Source of the DNA: DASSFG01 sp035547915
Lineage (GTDB): Bacteria > Planctomycetota > Planctomycetia > Pirellulales > JAICIG01
NCBI GenBank assembly: GCA_035547915.1
Contig: DASZTS010000145.1
Span: 28,528-92,527, forward strand
Direction of reading: 5' to 3'
DNA: 64,000 nucleotides
Shown: positions 62,159 through 64,000 of the stretch, piece after piece
Position numbering within the stretch: the first letter of the stretch is position 1
Layout of the letters: each line of letters begins with the position of its first letter
Translations under genes and position numbers: made by a program
Notes under the pieces: model-generated
Databases searched by the model: none
Seen by the model: the letters and a program-made list of their open reading frames with translations, nothing else
What the model was told of the DNA's origin: nothing

Positions 62159-63340
62159 TTAGATCGCCCGCTCGTAGATGCGGTATGTCTTGTAGCGGTG
62201 CCCGCCGACCGCCTCGATGGTTCGATTGATCAGGTCGTTGTCTTCGAGGGTCCAACTCAACTCGGCGGTGTGGAAACCGGCCTGGTGCTTGCCGTAATCC
62301 AGTGTGCGGAGGATCAATAGCTCGGCGACGCCGCGGCGGCGAAACGGTTCGAGGATGCCCAGGGCCATCAACCGCGCGGTACGCACGCGGCGGCGATTGC
62401 AATAGAGCTGGATGACGCCGATCGGCAACCCCCAGCGAAAGAGGCGGCCGTTGAGCGGGCGGATGGCCTCGTTCAGGTCGGGTAGCGTCATCGAAAAGCC
62501 GACCGGTTCGCCGTCGACCTCCGCCAGCAGCAACAATTCCGGCAGGGCGATCACCTTCAGATGCTTGGCCAGGTGATGGAACTCGGCGTCGGTCATCTTG
62601 ACGAATCCCCAATTTCGCTCCCAGGCGGCGTTGTAAACCACCTTGCAGCGTTCGATCTCCGCGTCGAGTTCCTCGAATCGCAGCGAGCGAACCTGGACGC
62701 GTCCACGGGCGGCGAGCCGTTCGGCCCGGCGTCCCCAGACGGAGAGCATGTCGTTGGAGTCGTCGAACCACCACGCGTACAGATCTTTGGCCTTCCTCAG
62801 ACCGCACGACTGCAGCAGTCGTTCGTAATAGGGGGGGTTGTGCCCCATCATGAACCGCGGCGGCGTATCAAATCCATCGACCAGGAGCCCGCTGGCGTAA
62901 TTGAGGGAGTAATCGACCGGGCCCCGCAGCCCGTCGCGGCCGCGGGCGCGCAGCCAGTCGGCGGCCCCCTCGATCAGCGCCCGTGCCACGCCTTCGTCGT
63001 CGATCGACTCGAACATGCCGAAGCAGCCGAGATTGGACTGGTGCTCACGGTTGTAGTTCGGGTCGTCGCTGACCAGCACCCGGCCGACGAGCTCGTCGCC
63101 GCGAAAGGCCAGAAGTGGTGCGGCCGCACCGTGCAAATAGAAGGGATGGCGGTGGGGGTCGATGAACTCCCGCCGCTCCATCAGCAGCGGAGGCACCCAA
63201 TTCGGGTCCGCGGAGTAGATTTTCCAGGGTAGCCGGATGAACGCCTCGCGCAGGCGCTTCCCCTGCGCTTCACAGATTCGTAAGTTTCCGCGGTTGACAG
63301 GCCGGATTTCCGTTCCCTGTGCTGCCAGGTAACTTTCCAT
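62159..63340 (-). CDS. GNAT-fold acyltransferase-like protein, candidate bacterial ceramide synthase
   Basis: A protein of 393 aa from the ATG at 63340 (one at 63370 is possible). The N-terminal part has AFIRLPWKIYSADPNWVPPL (about 35-54), and the middle GPVDYSLNYASGLLVDGFDT and MGHNPPYYERLLQSCGLRKA. The C-terminal half is a GNAT domain with LEPFRRRGVAELLILRTLDY (acyl-CoA loop). This two-part, ~390-aa family is found beside serine palmitoyltransferase genes, and I recall the bacterial ceramide synthase being a GNAT protein of this kind. It converges on the FAAL-ACP-oxoamine synthase gene, 77 bases away. The family match is visual; the reaction is inferred. Confidence 0.7.
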   Translation of the reverse strand: MESYLAAQGTEIRPVNRGNLRICEAQGKRLREAFIRLPWKIYSADPNWVPPLLMERREFIDPHRHPFYLHGAAAPLLAFRGDELVGRVLVSDDPNYNREHQSNLGCFGMFESIDDEGVARALIEGAADWLRARGRDGLRGPVDYSLNYASGLLVDGFDTPPRFMMGHNPPYYERLLQSCGLRKAKDLYAWWFDDSNDMLSVWGRRAERLAARGRVQVRSLRFEELDAEIERCKVVYNAAWERNWGFVKMTDAEFHHLAKHLKVIALPELLLLAEVDGEPVGFSMTLPDLNEAIRPLNGRLFRWGLPIGVIQLYCNRRRVRTARLMALGILEPFRRRGVAELLILRTLDYGKHQAGFHTAELSWTLEDNDLINRTIEAVGGHRYKTYRIYERAI

Positions 63341-63593
63341 CGTCCACCCGCTTGGCGTAAGGGGAAGCATCGAGGACCCTTGCGGCCAAGACGCGCATGG
63401 CCCGTACACCGTTAGCATAAGTAGGGCTTGGTATGTGACACAAGAGGAATTGTGGCTTTCGGTTGCGGCTTTTCGGCCGGGGCCGTCCGCGCCCATCGGC
63501 ACCCTCACAAATTCAAGATTTATGGGGCGACAAATGTTCTAGACTCGTTGCGTTGACCCTCACGGCGCGGGTGCACGCCAAGTTCGGGAGGTT

Positions 63594-64000
63594 TTACACC
63601 GGTAGTTTAGGTACTCTGGGTCGGCGGAGGAACGGATAGCCGGGACGGTTTCGAAGATGGCGGACCAGCCGGTCATCGTCGCTCAGGGCCGCGGCGCGAA
63701 CCTGTAAAATCGCCTCGGCTCCTTCAGGATCATTCCAGAACATCTCCGTTCCTTTTGCACGATAGTTGATCTCTTTCACCCGCGACTCCATCCAAGCGGT
63801 GGTCACGGGCAGGCCTTGCCGGCGATAGTCAGGATAGTTCATTCGCATGCTGTTGTTTCTCAGGTAGCCAATTGTTTTGGCGACGATCTGGCGAGGATCA
63901 TTTTCGGGTGTCGCCTGATCCGGCTCGCCGAGTTGAGTCTGCCAGTGGCAGAGCTCTTCCAGGACTTGGCCGACTTCACCTAGCCAACAACCGCGCATCC
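63594..64000 (-). CDS. transposase-like protein, C-terminal part (partial)
   Basis: The frame is open to the right edge, so the gene begins outside the window; 135 codons are visible, the first incomplete. AKTIGYLRNNSMRMNYPDYR, GLPVTTAWMESRVKEINYRA (the helix with the catalytic Glu of a DDE transposase) and GAEAILQVRAAALSDD are typical of the C-terminal end of DDE transposases from multi-copy planctomycete insertion sequences; the IS family is not certain. No terminal inverted repeat is identified at the left side of the gene (63541-63593), so the element boundary is unresolved. Confidence 0.65.
   Translation of the reverse strand, partial: MRGCWLGEVGQVLEELCHWQTQLGEPDQATPENDPRQIVAKTIGYLRNNSMRMNYPDYRRQGLPVTTAWMESRVKEINYRAKGTEMFWNDPEGAEAILQVRAAALSDDDRLVRHLRNRPGYPFLRRPRVPKLPV

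Noticed and set aside
60369..62807. 812-codon minus-strand frame across two genes
   Set aside because: It crosses the spacer between two convergent, well-supported genes and has no domain.
1..64000. tRNA, rRNA or CRISPR array
   Set aside because: No cloverleaf, conserved rRNA segment or regularly spaced repeat was found by eye.

Overview
This is a high-GC bacterial chromosome segment from a member of the Planctomycetota, most likely Pirellulales-like. The main support is a four-gene operon encoding DUF1549/DUF1553, DUF1501 and PPC-domain proteins, a combination characteristic of this phylum. Other supporting features are a secreted sulfatase, several exported HEAT-repeat proteins, an alternative complex III/oxidase operon, and frequent GTG/TTG starts with 4-base stop/start overlaps. 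I see no rRNA, tRNA or CRISPR array.

Layout. 1-2007: end of an unknown gene, then an exported HEAT-repeat protein. 2008-8514 (minus): the DUF1549/1553 - DUF1501 - PPC - zinc-ribbon operon. 8708-10663: a small unknown gene, a tandem DUF3467 protein and a LutA-type CCG-domain protein. 10709-14409: a UMF1-type transporter, a UDP-sugar 6-dehydrogenase and a PPP-type phosphatase. 14431-17192 (minus): a three-gene ABC exporter. 17299-19852 (minus): aspS followed one base later by a membrane-anchored redoxin whose catalytic Cys codon is TGA. 20017-21834: an unknown membrane protein and a D-threonine aldolase/D-serine dehydratase-like enzyme, then a clear intrinsic terminator. 22021-34398: the aerobic respiratory operon actABCDEF - small membrane subunit - SCO - coxB - coxA - coxC. 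34529-38695: sulfatase, a truncated-hemoglobin/ankyrin fusion, a highly structured spacer and a small gene. 38751-46042: a sigma-54 activator, argH coupled to an exported HEAT/pseudo-receiver protein, an orphan response regulator and an MFS transporter. 46247-50808: a GT-C glycosyltransferase followed directly by a 120-kDa AsmA-like envelope protein. 51114-58090: a small gene, a metallophosphoesterase, a GNAT, endonuclease IV, an unknown exported protein, and dus overlapping a WD40 protein tail to tail. 58584-63340: a fused acyl-AMP ligase/ACP/alpha-oxoamine synthase facing a GNAT-type acyltransferase. 63594-end: the C-terminal part of a transposase-like gene.

How the genes work together. The 22-34 kb operon is a complete electron path from quinol through alternative complex III to an A2-type caa3 oxidase, with its copper chaperone. 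Every junction except one is overlapped or nearly so, implying translational coupling. The 58-63 kb pair is a candidate module that activates a fatty acid, holds it on an ACP and condenses it with an amino acid to a 3-keto sphingoid-like base, with an N-acyltransferase alongside.

The strongest unusual observation is the redoxin at 17299-18075. Its in-frame TGA replaces the first Cys of a CxxC site, and an 8-bp hairpin with a GGU loop sits 21 nt downstream, as expected for a bacterial SECIS. It is probably a selenoprotein that automated annotation would split in two. Second-tier items are the trHb-ankyrin fusion, the exported HEAT protein with a receiver-like fold, and a family of short palindromic intergenic repeats built on TTTTGTCGGTTGCTC.
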